In this document: positions 25,561 through 39,172 of the stretch, one piece after another
Layout of the letters: every line of letters starts with the position of its first letter
Position numbering within the stretch: position 1 is the first letter of the stretch
Assembly: GCA_008921705.1 (NCBI GenBank)
Contig: VFFE01009205.1
Location: 491,025 to 555,024 of the forward strand
DNA length: 64,000 bases
Source: Burhinus oedicnemus
Lineage: Eukaryota > Chordata > Aves > Charadriiformes > Burhinidae
Direction: 5' to 3'
Made by a program: the position numbers and the translations under genes
The notes under the pieces: model-generated
The model's database searches: none
What the model was told of the DNA's origin: nothing
The model's input: the letters and a program-made list of their open reading frames with translations, nothing else

Positions 25561-28500
25561 GTGCTCACCCTGGAGGCTGAGACAGAGGGGTTTGTATTGT
25601 TCTCCTGTGTGAAATTGCTTTTGCATCATCTCCTACAGAAATTCCTGAAGTGTATGTGGACTGAAGGATGGAGGGGGACTGATCTTTTGTTATTTTAGTG
25701 CGTGCTTTTCTGAAGTGGTTATGCTGCTGTCTCACTGAGTCCAGTGTGTAGCTGGTAAGACCCAAACCCAGAGGTTTTATGCAGATGAATTGAAAAAAAG
25801 TATGCATTGATTTATTTGTTAAATGAAGAGCTACAAGCTCGTATTCTACTGGGGCTTGTTTATTTGTTATAAATCTGAATTTTTAAATGTAGACCAGCAG
25901 TCTTCTCCAAACAGTTTCTTTTAGTTTCCTGGCAGATAATGTTGCAACAGTTTTGAAAAATTGTCCTTAAATGATAAATATAAATTTGTTTGAACCCTTG
26001 GTCACTGTCCCACACTGCTCTTGGGGTTTTTTTCTTCTTTTTTCCCCATCTGCACACAGCAGTAGCACAGCTGGAGTGACATTTCCAGATGACCCTTTTG
26101 AAAAACTGCCATAAAATAGCACGGGCGAGCCCCTCAGCCCCTGCTCCTGCCCCTCGCGGGCTGCACCTAGGCTCTAGAAAAGGTGTAGACCATCTGAAAA
26201 GCCCCGCATCGGTTTGGGGAAAGATCCTCTTGCTGCCACGTGCGGGAAAATGACTCGAGGAAACAGGCAGCCAGTCCGTATCCTTGCAAGGCAGAGCAGC
26301 CCAGGATCACAGAAGCACAAAAGGAGTTTAAAGTCGTTGAGGCGTAGTACTTTCCCTAAGAAATCTGAAGCTTTTCTTCAGTGATTCAAATTGACTGCCA
26401 GCACTAAACAGCTTCAAGAGGCATCCCGGCTACCTTTGCACTTCATTTATTCTGGCACAACTAAACAGAGCCTTTCTTCTGCTAAGACATGAGAGCTTGT
26501 GAGCTTTGCACTCATCCATGAGATCACATACTGGGTCTCAGTTTCAGACCGCGGTAGTAGCAGCTGGTGGAATAAAAGGATTCCTTGAAATAGCACCAGG
26601 TCCACATGGTTGTGCCTGCGCAGAGAGAAGCTCAGGCTTTTGGGTAAGCCCTGTGATCTTGGGCCTCTGCCCATCCAGGCTGCAGCACCTCTGGGAGCAT
26701 GGTGAGCTTTCCTGCCTCTCTGCACCTCGGTTTCTTTCCAAAATAAATCAAAGCACACAAGGAGATGGTGCGCTCTTGTTTGTGTCCCGGGATGGGGCTG
26801 AGCTGCACACCAGTACGGTGGGCTGCACACCAAGCAGGTCTGCTCTGCTCTCTAACTACATGCTCTTGGACTACACTGTCACTACACTGTTCTGCTGCTG
26901 ATTTCTGGGGTCTTTGGCTGCAATGCCTAACGCTGGGTATCCTTACTTAGAGATAGTATAATATGCTTGAGAAATACAGCCTGTAATCTATTTTCTATTG
27001 CTTAACACACTCACTATACTGGTCAAATTATGCTTCCGAGCCCAAAGCTTTCTCAACAGGGCAAGAGGAATGCTCCAGGCAGGGCGTCCATCCTTGGCTG
27101 CTGAGGTGTTCCTGGAACGTGTGATGCCTTCACCATGCATTACATCATCACATGCCAGCTCCAGGCATATTCAAGCTAGCATTAACCTAATTGCATTCCA
27201 CAATCACTCCGATGTATTTGTTATAATAGGAATATACACAAGCGATGAAGCTATGCTGAGCTCTTTATGGGCATGGCTACATGTGTAACTGGACCCAAGT
27301 GATATTAAAGCTAGCTGGTGTGTCTCTTGGCAACCATGAACCTGCTTGTCCCTGTCTACCCTGTATTTGTGGTGTTCTTGGTGCAAATAGCCTTGACATG
27401 ATTTGATGCAAGATGTGCACTGAAGGCATACCTGGGTTTGAATCAACAACAGGCTGTGGAGGAATGAGTTGGCTCCTCGCAGTCTCTACTGGCAGTTCTG
27501 CATGGTGATGGTCGCTCTATGTGCGCTGTCTCCAGGTGGTGATGCAGAAGCCCCTGTGAGAACTTCTTGTCCGTTAAGTTTCCTGGTTGGGGTTGGGGTC
27601 TGCGTGTTCTTGTCTGCAGCACAGAGCATTCAGGGAGGGAGAGAAAGCAGTTGTAGAAGCAGAACAGCTGATGGAGCTTGGTTTTTTAGTTCATGCTTTC
27701 TACCCCACTTTAAAACAGGAGTTTGATGTTTCAGTAGTGGAGAATAGTGGTTTGCTTGTCTGCGTTTTCAATCAAAAAAAAATAATTCATATATCTATTT
27801 TAAAGTGAGAGGAATGGCATGGAAATGTCTTTAATAAGTGAAACACACCACTCAGGTTCTGCATTCGCATGGACTGAGATTGCAGGTGTATAAAACCAAA
27901 AGAGATGGGGATTCGTTCAGTCTGTGAACTGAGGTGCGCTGGTGCTGTACTTCCCTTCCAAGTTCTGGCTACCTGAACAAATGAAGGAATTTCATAACAG
28001 GTCAGTCAAATTAACACATAACAGTTTATAGTTGCATAATTTGTTCTAATGTCCCTTATTTTTTTAATGAACTTTCTGTTGAAGTAAGGTAAATTTCAGA
28101 TACATTTTCATATTAGGTGCTTTATGTATGAAAAAAACCCCACAATTGTTACACCAACTTTTTTTTAATAAAACTAGTTTCTTAGAATGTAAATTTGGGC
28201 AAGTTGCCAAAGTTACACAGAATTCAGCAGTGCTTTGAATGTCCATCTACTTCTCCCATAAGCATTTAGGTTAGGATAAAGCCTTGATGGTAAGTTTTTG
28301 GCATTTCCAAGCACAGCACCTCTAACAGAACAGGCGTGGAGAAATCAGGCTTCCTTCACAATATTTGTTACCAAATTTAAGGCACACTTCAGTAACACTG
28401 ATGGCATGCATATTTGGAGGCTTCACTTTAGATAAAACCTTGCAGCCCTGATTAAATGATCAAAATAGTCCAGCTGCACAGGGTGAGGCCAGAATATTAT

Positions 28501-28562
28501 TAGATACGTGTTCCTGCAGTGTGTCTGCCTCAGCCTGGAGGGCTCAGGTATTTGAACATTGT
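25561..28562. other. Non-coding stretch with a G+C-rich patch
   Basis: No gene is supported. A G+C-rich patch at about 26120-26290 has several CpGs, but too few for a clear CpG island. Overlapping frames on both strands at 26447-26901 (128 and 131 codons) are shadows of one another and have no family signature. Isolated donor words (GGGTAAGCCC near 26645, GTGAGC near 26701) pair only with acceptors 20-23 bases upstream. Confidence 0.45.
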
Positions 28563-28650
28563 AGGATCATGGAATAATTCAGGTTAAAAGGGACCTTGCC
28601 TCCTGTGCCAAGCAGGGTCAGCTATGAATTTTGGTCAGTTGAGTCACAAG
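28563..28650 (-). mobile_element. CR1 LINE 3' fragment, old
   Basis: The plus strand reads AGGATCATGGAATAATTCAG, then a GGGACCTT-type segment and AAGCAGGGTCAGCTATGA. This is the reverse complement of the 3' end of an avian CR1 non-LTR retrotransposon. The copy is truncated at its 5' end and has many substitutions, so it is old and has no coding capacity. The subfamily cannot be assigned by eye. Confidence 0.8.
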
Positions 28651-31600
28651 ACTGCAACATTTTACCCAGAGTGGAGGTTTAAAACATACGTGTCATCTGC
28701 CACAGCCCTTCAAAATCAGCAAATAGAGACCCTTTACTGGGGGCTGCTCTTGCGAAGCAAGAAAGGCTCACTGCTTGAGAGGAAAGCAAAAGGCAATCGT
28801 CTAAGAGGGTATTTATTGCATTACCGAAAATGGTGTCTTAGGAAGCACTGATTTGGACCATGATGAAGCCTTTAAAGGAGAATTGCTTTCCTAGGGAATC
28901 CTCTGGGACCTGATTCTCAAAACAGAGCATTTACATAATCATTGTCAGCATGCAAATTCCTGATTTTTGAAGCCTAAAGGACACATAAATGTTTAGTAAA
29001 GAGAGCCTGATACAATTATTTTTTTTGAGTCTTCCTGAGTTGCAAGAGAAACATTATAATGCTGTTGGTATGTTGCCTATATTTGAAGACATTCGTAACA
29101 GGAAGAAATCTATTTTCTGCATATTTGTATTTTTATGCATGTGTAGCTTTGTGTGTAGGTACAATATGTATACATGGTTGATCCATACCTTATAAGCTTG
29201 CTCAGCTGCTAAGCTATGTGCATTGAGAAATATATTGTCAACCTATACCTTGTACATTTTATGCCTTCTAGAGACAGTTTAATAAAAACAGGTGCTTTTC
29301 CATAAGAAAAGTTCAGCAGCCATAAAGAAATATGCACAGCGTGTTTCCATTTCATCTTTACATATCTTGTAATTAAAGATGTGCCAAACTCTTTGAAAAT
29401 AATTCACTTGGTCAGTGAACCACATTATTCAGCGATTTGCAGATATCGCAAAAGAGAAAGCTTAGGCATTTTCATTCACTCTGCAAATCGACATAGTATT
29501 CCTCCACATTATGTCTCAGTGATGCCCAGCAAATTGACTCTCATTGCTTCACACCACATTACTATGCATCAGGTCAAAGTAGCACTTTTTTTTTTTTATC
29601 AGATGTGAAATGTTAGGTGGCAGATATTAAATTCACAAGAAATTTAGCAAAAGAGCTATTTTCAAGGTAAATCTTGGGGAATTTATTCTCAGTAGAATTA
29701 TACTTTATTAATAGACTTTAAGTATATAATCAATGGATTCTGAGGCAAGTCATCTCTCTTTAGGGCATGCCTGGCCTGCTTTTTAGGAGGCTCAAGGCTT
29801 TATTTACATTAAAGAAAGTGGGGTTGTCACACTGATGTATTATGTCCCGATCTACTGCAGTGATGCATAAATAGGGGTTCATCCCACTGCACCTGAATCC
29901 ACTGAGATTTCTGCACAAAGTGTTCATCCCTGCTGCTGGGGCTGCAGCACTCAGGCTGTGAAGGAGGGGGAATGACCCCTCGAGCTCCAGAGCAGCCTAC
30001 CAAAGGATTACTGCCTTGCCTCTTGTCCAGAGTTATGGCAGATCAGCCCTGAAACCTCCATTTTTCCCCTAAAAAAAAATAAATCAATCACATTTTCTTC
30101 ACTGATGTCCTTATGGCCTCAGCACACAGGTGAGCCCTGTTCCGCTCATCTCCTCTGTGTGCCCAGCTCTACCACAAAGGGTTTTGTCAGGGGCTCTCAA
30201 CGCCTGCGAAAGCAAGAGAAAGATTTACACCTGATCATACAGTGATTTTCTATCATCTTGCTTTGTTTGAACATTCAGAATGTAATTTTTATGTCTCTAC
30301 CTTACTGAAGAGGTGAAGTTAAGTGGGTGATCTTCTCCTCTCACTTCCCAGCGGCATTGCGTTCTTGTAGTTCATCTTGCATAGGCTGAGCGACACCTTA
30401 GGAATCACGTAGTCAGCAGCAAAGCTTGTGCTGTATTTTTGTATCCCAGCAATTGCCTGGTATTTAAAAAAAATATACGCTCTGTTTACATAACATAAGT
30501 AGAGATATCCTTCTGTTGTAATGGTTGGGTGTTTCGCTGTGGGGTGGATTGGTCTGCAGTCTGGCAGGGCTTCATAGGAGCCTTCGAGGAGGAAAGTGAA
30601 CTGCAGCGGTGTGTCTTTGCTGGCCTGAGCCCTGTCACCTTTGACGTTTTCCTGCTGGATTTGTAGTCATTAGAGGGTTATGAGTTGTGAGCTCCTTGAG
30701 CTGTTGTGTGCTGTTCAGACCAGTTATGTTGCTGTAAACACAGAATATGGAACAAATGAATATTAGATGTGTCGGAGAGAAGAGACGTCCCATGTTAATT
30801 CACGTGCCTCTTGGTGCGTGAACCAAAGCCTCCTGCCGGTAGTGTCAAGTGTCGGGCAAATGGTAGCTGTGGTGTTCCTTAGCATTCCAGCAGCTGGCTG
30901 ATCCGATTCATCATGAACATGATAGAAAATTGGTTTTGACATGATAAATGTCTACTGGTCAGTGTTGTCCCACAATGCCTGTGCAGCGTCAGCTGTACCT
31001 CTCCAATTTTAGGTGCTATAAAGTATTTGTTGTCTGCATGTTCACTACATAGTGGGGGAAACAAAAGCTTTGGGGGTCCTCCATTGATTTCATGAGCTCA
31101 ACCATTTTTCATTTTCTGGATGGACTGTGTTGCTGATGAGAATCATGGAAACTTGTATTTCTATGTTAAATATTCTGGGTTTATGATGAAAAAAAGATGC
31201 TAGCTGTGCTTTGTGGAATTTAAAAATTCTTCCTATAATTTTACTTGCTCTTGTTGGGGGGAGAAGAGGGGCCCTTGTCTTCTCCCAGCAGATGTTGGAT
31301 CTTTTTGAGAGTCTGTGCTGCTAACAACACATTTACTCCAAGGTCATGGCCATAGGGCACTCAGTGGTTTTTAAAAGATGGAAAGAATATCCTAACAGCT
31401 AGGTGGGATTTGGAATATTTCTTAGCTGTGGACCCGGAAAGGTTGGGGTGGGCAGTAAGGAAGAAGGCAGTGTTTCAGTTGCTCTGAAGGTTTAACACTA
31501 GTCGCTTCAAATCTTCTTTTGCTGATCTGCTGAAGATTGTGTAATCTCTCTAGCATGCAGATGTTGAACAAAAGAATATTACTGTAACATCCTTAATCTG

Positions 31601-33351
31601 TCTTTACCTCTTCCCTTCCTTCCTTATGATCCACTCCACATTCTCCTGGGAATTGAAAGTATAAAATGGAATTTGAGGAAAGGTGCATTTCTACTTTCCA
31701 AGAACTAATTCTCTGCAAAGAGATTATTTGTATTACTGGGAACAACTACTGCTCATTAGATGTCTAGCTGTCTAGATGCAGTTTAAGGCGATAAATAAAG
31801 TATTCTGGATCACAGCACACAAGAATACAATTAATCGGGTATTTGTTCTACTATGACTGTATAGGGATTTAACAGGAGATCAGCTGTGTTTAATAATTTC
31901 ACTGATAGCTTTTTTTCCTTCCCCAGCTGAAGGATTCTACCTTTTTCTGGAGTATCAATTTACATAATGTAGCCTCTTTCTTTTGTCTATCAGAGAAGAG
32001 GGGAAACAAACAGGAATAAAGAATTTTTAAATTATGCAAATATACGGGTAGTTTAAATCTTTCTGCTTTTTTAAAAAAAAAGCTTAAGTCAGAGCTGTAA
32101 TATGTTTGAAGAGAAATACCTCTCAAAGCAGTCATGGATAATACTATGCCTTTACTCAAACAGAACTCCCACTGAAGTCCAGAAGCAAGATGTTCATACC
32201 CTAGAAATGGGGAGGAGTGCTTTAGTAAATAGTGACTAGTAAATCTGTGTGTAAAGGTGTTATAAATGCAGCTGCTGAGGTAGGAAATGGATGAGAAGGC
32301 CATACAGATGCAATAAGCTGCAAAGATAGTCCTTCAGAGCCGCCATTTGCCATTCCAGAGTAGTTCAGTAGCCCATGGCAATGTGTTTGGCAGGCATTGA
32401 AGATGTCCCAGGTGTAGGATGCCTGGGAAATGGTGGGTGTCTCCTGAGCCCCAGCCAAACTGCGGCTTCCAGCCCTGCGATTGATCCAGGAAAAGCAGCG
32501 TTTCCTCAAGACTCATATGTGAACACTCAGGTCCATCTAGCTCTCACCCATGTGTGAGCATGCACGTGGTGCTAGTGTGTGGGGGAAAGAATAATCCCTT
32601 TTAATGAATGGCAAACTGTCTATCTAGACAATTTGCATGGATAAGCGCAATCCATCATAATACATCACCAAAGATGAGCCTGCTTATGAGACTGATGTGT
32701 TTTGAAAGGAAAACACCAAAGTGAAATTCATTTTCAAACTCCTAAGTCTGTGGCTTTGATCAAGAAAACAAAGCATGATGTTGTTTTAAGAAGACACTAA
32801 TGACTGAAGAAGAAGTGATGTGTTTAAAAATCTTGATCTGCTGCGGGTAATGGTTGCAGGGCTTGCCACCAGCTTCCCATTAGTGTCTGAAAAACTCCCA
32901 TGCTGTACCCTGCTGCACAAAGCTAGCAGAAATTTTAATACTCATATCTGTGATTTAACTCAAGCACATGTCTATGAAAGACTTATTTTTTTAAGATCAA
33001 CAAATATATTTCATATCGCTTGCTGCAGAATACAAAACCTTACGATCTGCAAGCATCAATGAACAGTAAAATATATGGTCAAATGATTGACAGGGCAAGA
33101 AACAGACAGGTATTGTGTGTAATAGGCTAAAACCAGCCTCTGGAAAAAACATGAAAAATGGAAATTAAAACAACAGAAAAACAAAGAGCATTTCAGATTT
33201 GTCTTAATTCAATTTTTATAGCTTTGCACATGATGTTACCCAGCCAAAAGTGAACGTAGTATTTTATGATTTTAATAGTACACTTCTGTATTTATATGCT
33301 CGTGTCTTTCATTCTATATCAAAGTTAAATGAAAATGGAAACATAAAAGAG
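28651..33351. other. Non-coding stretch, no gene seen
   Basis: About 4.7 kb of ordinary sequence. An A-rich run lies at 30070 and a G-rich word at 31254-31270. The minus-strand frame at 31899-32303 (134 codons) contains an A/T homopolymer and matches nothing. A donor-like CACAGGTGAGCC at 30123 pairs only with an acceptor seven bases upstream. Confidence 0.5.
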
Positions 33352-33401
33352 TTGACTGTGATAACATTCAGGTGATTTGACTGTGATAACATTCAGGTCA
33401 T
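33352..33401. repeat. 25-bp tandem duplication, two copies
   Basis: The unit TTGACTGTGATAACATTCAG plus GTGAT occurs at 33352-33376 and again at 33377-33401, where the end reads GTCAT. One mismatch, so the duplication is recent. Confidence 0.95.
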
Positions 33402-36242
33402 GTCTCAAACATATTTGAAATGTTCACTGCACCAGTTTGCTTACAACTGATAGTTATACGAAGCCTTTAGTATTTTTATTAACAAGTAAAACATAAGGGT
33501 GGGCACCTGGTCCTCAAAGGAGAAACCCTTTTGGTTTTTACGGGATCATCGGGAAAAGAAATCTCATTTCCCCATTGCAACTTCAGAACAAATATTTGCA
33601 TGTAGCTTTCATTTTTATCTGAGCTACTGCTAAACCCTGACTGCTTGGGACTGTATCTCGTCTGAAGTTTGGGTTCTGTACAGGCAGCCTACTTGAAAGG
33701 AACCAGTAAAGTGAAACTGTACTTTCCGCAAATCTGAATGTTTCCTTCAGTCTAATTGTACTTGTTGCATTTCCACACACGATCATGGCTTTACCTCTTC
33801 CCTGACTGCCCTATCTCTGTATCGCACGCTAAGACAGTCAACTAGAAAAAGTAAAATTGGATGGTGAGTTGCAGGTCTTAACTGAAGCAATTAGTTTTTT
33901 TCTCTTCCGTGTTAGGAGGATTTTCATCGATTTCTTAAAAGTACCCAGCTGATGTGGCCTTTTTGAGCAATGCAAACACTATATCAAGTGATCTCCACAG
34001 AGTGAATCAAAAACTTTTCTAGCTAGTAACAAAGATAAGGTTTGTAAGGTCCATTTGAATTATCACAGCATCTTTCATAATTAACATTGTCAGGAAGCTG
34101 TAAGGTCTAAAGGCTGCACAGGTACTGCTTTATTATTACCAAAATACAGCAAGTGAGATATAGTTTGAACAAGCAGCCAAAAAAAAAAAAATGTGTAGCC
34201 TTTCAGCCTTTCCACTCCTCTTGGTCAGGTGATGCCAAAAAATTGCTCAGCCATCGAATGTTTGGTTTGAATTCAGTTCTAATGTATGGACAATCGTTGC
34301 CTTTGGGTTGCCCCTGCTAGCATTATTTATCAGAGAAATTAGCATACATATGATGTCATTGATCTTTCTGCAAATCACATCTATGTTTCAGTGGTGAATA
34401 AATCCTTTTCATGCTCTGTATCCGAACACTGAGCTGGGTCTAAATATTGAAGATGACTGGGAAGGGCAGTTACAGGTCGTCGCTCCTCTGATCAGCACCG
34501 AGTTCCTACCATGAACGTTTCACCCAGAGTTCAATACGCTCTTTACCTGTGTATCGCTGGTGTTGTAACCCAATTCAAAGGTATAAAACATCAGGAGATA
34601 AATGGGCATCCAAAAGACTCTCTGCTTTCTTCATCTCTATCAGCTAGACCAGTATTGTCTTTCTACAACTACTACTTCTCTTATTGAGGTATGGCTTCAC
34701 ATTGTGTCTGTAATCACATCCATTAAAATGCAAAGAACCAAGGACAGGGAAATTGCTGTGAAAGTGGTGAAAAGAAACATTCCTCTCTGGGGTTTTGTTT
34801 GCTTTCTGGTTTATTGACCTGGGTGTCTCATTTGTTGGGTTCCTCTAACCATCTGTATGTAACTTGTACATTCTGGTGGTATTGAAAATGTGAAATATGT
34901 GAATTTTTATGACTCGGATGGATAGTTGCCGAGGTGCTGACTGTTCTGGATGGCAGATGTAGCAGTAGGCCGAGGAGGGGCTTTGAGCAATATTCGGAAA
35001 GGCTGGCTTGCCTGGCACTCGGTATAAAAGCAAACATGATCACAGGAAAAAAGACTGCCAAAAAAGCAACATCTTAACATCTGTCCCATATTAAATACCT
35101 TATTTTTCCTTCCATTGCTTTCTGGTTTGAGCCTGTACAACTGCAAAGCTGGTAGGGCATTTAGAGTTTCATGAATAGCTGTGTTGAAGAGCTCAAACCT
35201 CTTTTGAGTTCCATGGTCCCAGGTAGCTAGTACTTTAACTTGAATTAAGTCTTTTTTTTACTGAAACCGGTATGAGACATTAATTTAATTTTTGCTGAGA
35301 AACAGGGATATTTTTATTCTTAGCAATTAAAATCTTAAGTGCTGATGTTTAGGCCATGCTAATTACCCCTACTTCTGTTTTTGAGACAGGCTTGGTGGTT
35401 TGTTTGCATTTGAAGTTTCTGGTCTCTGAAAATATTTGCTCACAAGATTATATATACACACACACGTGTATATACATACATATATAAAACACCTAATTGG
35501 CGGTTTTCAGTCTGGTATGGGTCACCACTAGGGTGCTCACAAAAAATAACTAAAATAAATGCAAAGCATAATTTTTCTGGGGTCTGGATATCTGTTGAAA
35601 CATCATATTGATATTTGCAAATCCAGAAGGTTGGAGACCATTAAACTAATCTGTTTGCAATTGCCTAGCAAAAGCATACGTCTGTGACTATTATCTGAAT
35701 ACTCAGTTCTTCTCCAGCAACATCCCAAAGTGTGAGCAGCGACCAACCTTCTGCAGCCTGCCTCTGGCGCGGGGCAGGCTTCCTTGAAGTGGAGAAGTGC
35801 TGTGGGTCAGGCACTGCGGCACCGCAGAGCCCAGCGGTGCAGCTTCCAGCCCAGGGGTCGTCTGTCTAGGAAGATGTTAACATCAAAACCTGCCACCAGG
35901 GCCAGGCAACTCATTTGACAGGGACTATATGGTCGGTTTACAGCTGGCTGTGAACAGCACACTTGAACAGCGAGGATGCCTGGTGAAACCATAGCTTTAT
36001 GTGTGGTGCTTACTTTAAAGAAACAGAGTTTTCTAACGAGAGTAGAACAAAGAAAATAGGTAAAACATGGTATTTTGACAAAAAGAATTTGCCATGCATG
36101 GCTATGAAGCGTGAATAGATTTAGTTTCGGAGGAAGTAACTAAAACTAACAGCACAGAGCTATTAGATACACCAACGATGCCAGACTTGATTTTTCTAAT
36201 AAAGGCATTGGGGGAGAGGTAACATACTTGGCAATGAGAATA
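33402..36242. other. Non-coding stretch with TA/CA-rich microsatellite
   Basis: No gene seen. An isolated donor word (GGATGGTGAGTT) lies near 33862. A 13-A run lies near 34179. An imperfect TA/CA tract lies at 35448-35487. Confidence 0.5.
35448..35487. repeat. Imperfect (TA)n(CA)n microsatellite
   Basis: Alternating TATATA, CACACACA, CGTG and TATATACATACATATATA. Confidence 0.9.
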
Positions 36243-36390
36243 ATAGAATCATAGAATGGTTAGAGTTGGAAGGCACATGAAAGATCATCTAGTTTGGACC
36301 CCCTCCCATGGGCAGGGACACCTCCCACTAGACCAGATTGCTCAAAGCCCCGTCCAGCCTGGCCTTGAACACCTCCAGGGATGGAGTGTC
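36243..36390 (-). mobile_element. CR1 LINE 3' fragment
   Basis: The plus strand begins ATAGAATCATAGAATGGTTA and continues through GGGCAGGGACACCTCCCACT and TTGCTCAAAGCCCCGTCCAG to CTCCAGGGATGG. This is the very common reverse-complement signature of avian CR1 3' ends. About 148 bases are kept and the element is 5'-truncated, as usual for CR1. Identity looks high, so it is younger than the copy at 28563. A 91-codon frame (36256-36531) crosses it and is not a gene. Confidence 0.95.
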
Positions 36391-39127
36391 CTTCCAGGAT
36401 GGACGACGCTTTTTCTTTCTACATTTGCCTTTGCCAAGGTGAGGTCAGTGGGAATTATGTGCAATTATTTCCTGTGTGCCTGGAACATTAGAAAAATTGT
36501 CAGCAGTAGAGTGGGAATAGCAATCTGCTAAGGATAAGCTTATGCTACTTAGATCAGAAGCTTCCCAAAAGTTTGTAGTGTTCATAACGGTGAAAAAGTA
36601 ATCATTATGAAAACTTGAAAATAAAAAAAAGTTAGATTTTCTTTATTAGACTTATGTCATCATTTTTGGGGGTTTGTTTGGACTCTCAGTGTTCTGCAGA
36701 AGGTATCTCTGAAATACATAAAACTGTTGTGTTACTTTCTTGCCAGTTCTTTATATAATTAGTTCAACATGGCACAAGACCTCTAAATGACCCTTGGTGC
36801 TGTGTCACAGATTGCACTTTGTATGTTTATATGAAATACCAGGATAAGAGTCAGCCTGGGAGCACTCTGTTGTTTTTCAAAGCGGAAATGTCTCTGTGGG
36901 GCAAATGTTTATGATAACTACAACTTTATTAAAACTTTTGAAGGGAGTGAGTAAAATGAGACTGCAGAACTTCATCAGTGACTGAATTTTTCCCAGTGGC
37001 TGTCTTTTTGGCTGAAAATAGAATTTAAAAAAAAGCCAGGCCCTGGGTTTTTGTAGCGTTAAACCTCACTTTGTTGATTACACCAGGGTAAAGTGAGTGT
37101 AAATCATTACCATTTTGGTTCAGTGCTTTCTACTATTATAAGGGACTGAGTGTGATATAAAGCCAAGGCCGGTGCAACCCACAGTCTCTTGAACATACTA
37201 AGGCAGCCTGAACCAGTTGTATGACTTAAGTAGCTACATGTCCAGCCACAGTTGCCAAAGACCTTCAGCTCTTTGGGAATGGGCACAGTGAGTGTTTAAG
37301 CCTCAGACCTAAGCTCCAAATAAAGTGAATTTAGTGTAGAACGCTTCTGAAAGTAAAAGGAACTGCATTGACCCCATACAAGGAGTTTGCCTAAGTGGAA
37401 GAAGCAGGACCATTGATTATTGTAGTTTGGAGGATGTGGTTAGTCTGTGTTTGGCCGGTGCTAGGAGGGTCCCTCAAAATATTCATCCCTTAACTGTCCA
37501 AATGGACTACGGTGGCCTTGGCGCCTGAACGTGGAAGCAGAGTTTTTGCCTTCTCCAGGGGAAAGTGCGCCCCTGCACCCTGCCAGGCTCCATAATGTGA
37601 CGCAAAGAGAGTCAACACTGTCATCTTAATCCTAGTCTTTATTTGTGTTTCACTACCATTTTTCCCTTTACCGTGGAAAAAAAGCTAAGAATAAAATCCA
37701 GTAAAAAGATGAGCTAAAGATCAGTCTTTTTTGATGGATTTATTTTGCAAATAAAACAAAGCTGGTTTAGATTGTGAAACAGTCATAAATTTTATAGTCC
37801 AACTGTACCCAAAAGGCAGGGTTTCCTTGGCACTTCACATCCTACCAGCTGTACCAGAAACATCTGCAGAAACACGTCATTTAAACAAGTCATGTAAATA
37901 AACAGACTAATTCATTAAAATCCAGAATATTACATTTAAATAATAATTAAAAAAATCAGTTTTCTCCTAGCAATTTCCATATTTTCTGGTAGGTCACTGT
38001 AAGAGGGAAGAACAAACAGTCCCAGTAAACATGAAATCACGGTTGGAAGCTGCAGAGTCAAGTCATCAGATAAATGTGTGGTGCAAAAGTAAGAAATATC
38101 TGGAAGACTAATATTGAAATGGTACCTTCTGGTCAGAATGCTTAAAGGGGAACAAAATAGGTTTCAGATAAAACAAAACTCTCAAAAGAATGTATGTTTT
38201 GAGGGGGATCCTTTTAATGTTGTCATTAAATTGAATGAAATTGAATTAATTTGATTCAATAGAACTTTAAAGACTAAGCTCCTTAGGTCTCAAAATCCAA
38301 GCCTTAACCTTGGTTCCACTTCCTAAATGTTAAAATCTTGCCTTTGACACTGGGCATATAGAAACTTGATGTATAAGAAACAGTTGTGTGGAGTCACTAG
38401 TACCTCTCCAAGTTCTGGGATCACTTTGAGAAGGAGGCTGCTTCTGAAAATACATATGAACATGGTTTGGGAGCAAAATTCTTCATTTTCTCGGGAAGGA
38501 GAGACTTGGGGAGTGAGAAAAAAGGTGCTAATAATCCAGTCCTGGATTTCATCTCTCAGTTTTCCTACAGTTGTACTAGTTCAACCTTGGCTGATCCTGC
38601 AGATAAGTTGATTTTTCCGTACTCTAAAGCTTTGTTTCTGTCTCTTCACTTAATGGCACAGGTTTTTTTTCTGCATCATTAGGCCACGGTGCACCAGTTT
38701 CATAATAACAGCAGCATAATTTTAACCAGAATTTATAAGCTGTTCAGATATTCCTTCAAATAACTCAATGCCTCTTGTATACCTTTGGTATGGTCTTTTT
38801 AGTTATTGCTTACAGCTACAAACCATTTTATTTGGATATATTTTGTAGTTCATAATCTTCATAATCTTAACAGAATTATCTTTGCAAATTGCTTCCTAGT
38901 TACTGTCGTTGAGTGTCTCCTTTAAAGACCTGAACCATTTCTTGGCTTTTAAATGACCGCCATTAATAGGATTAGTAATGGATTGAAAGTGGGAGAGGTG
39001 TCTCTTGATAATATTTCAAATTTTACTTTAGTTTGTTCACATGAAGAAAGTGAAAATTTGTTTGGAGAAACACCAAATCACTCCTGTTGGTCTTGTTACA
39101 TATTTTTCTTCCTGAACTGCATTTCAG
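36391..39127. other. Non-coding stretch before a candidate exon
   Basis: No gene is supported. An isolated CCAAGGTGAGG donor word lies near 36438. Sequence around 37880-38250 is AT-rich with ATTAAATTGAATGAAATTG-type words. The overlapping frames at 38366-38682 are short. The stretch ends in a usable splice acceptor. Confidence 0.5.
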
Positions 39128-39172
39128 GAAAAAACCTGCAAGAAAATTCCTCTGCCAAGTCAGAAAACTCAA
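39128..39172 (+). CDS. Candidate 45-nt exon, unknown gene
   Basis: The 45 bases follow TTTTTCTTCCTGAACTGCATTTCAG, a fair acceptor, and precede GTAAGCTGATGG, a good donor. All three frames are open, so the segment does not reveal its own frame. In the third frame it reads KNLQENSSAKSENS with one base left over, which is compatible with the candidate exon at 47326. Joining the two would create an ATG across the junction. The length is divisible by three, so it could be a cassette exon. No family is recognised, and the splice pair could be chance. Confidence 0.2.

Noticed and set aside
26305..26330. GATCACAGAAGCACA, vaguely like a CR1 end
   Set aside because: The following bases do not match CR1 3' sequence.
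26447..26901. Mutually antisense 128- and 131-codon ORFs
   Set aside because: Shadows of each other in a G+C-richer patch, with no splice sites that make an exon.
36256..36531. 91-codon ORF
   Set aside because: Its first half is antisense CR1 3' sequence, so it is a shadow of the repeat.
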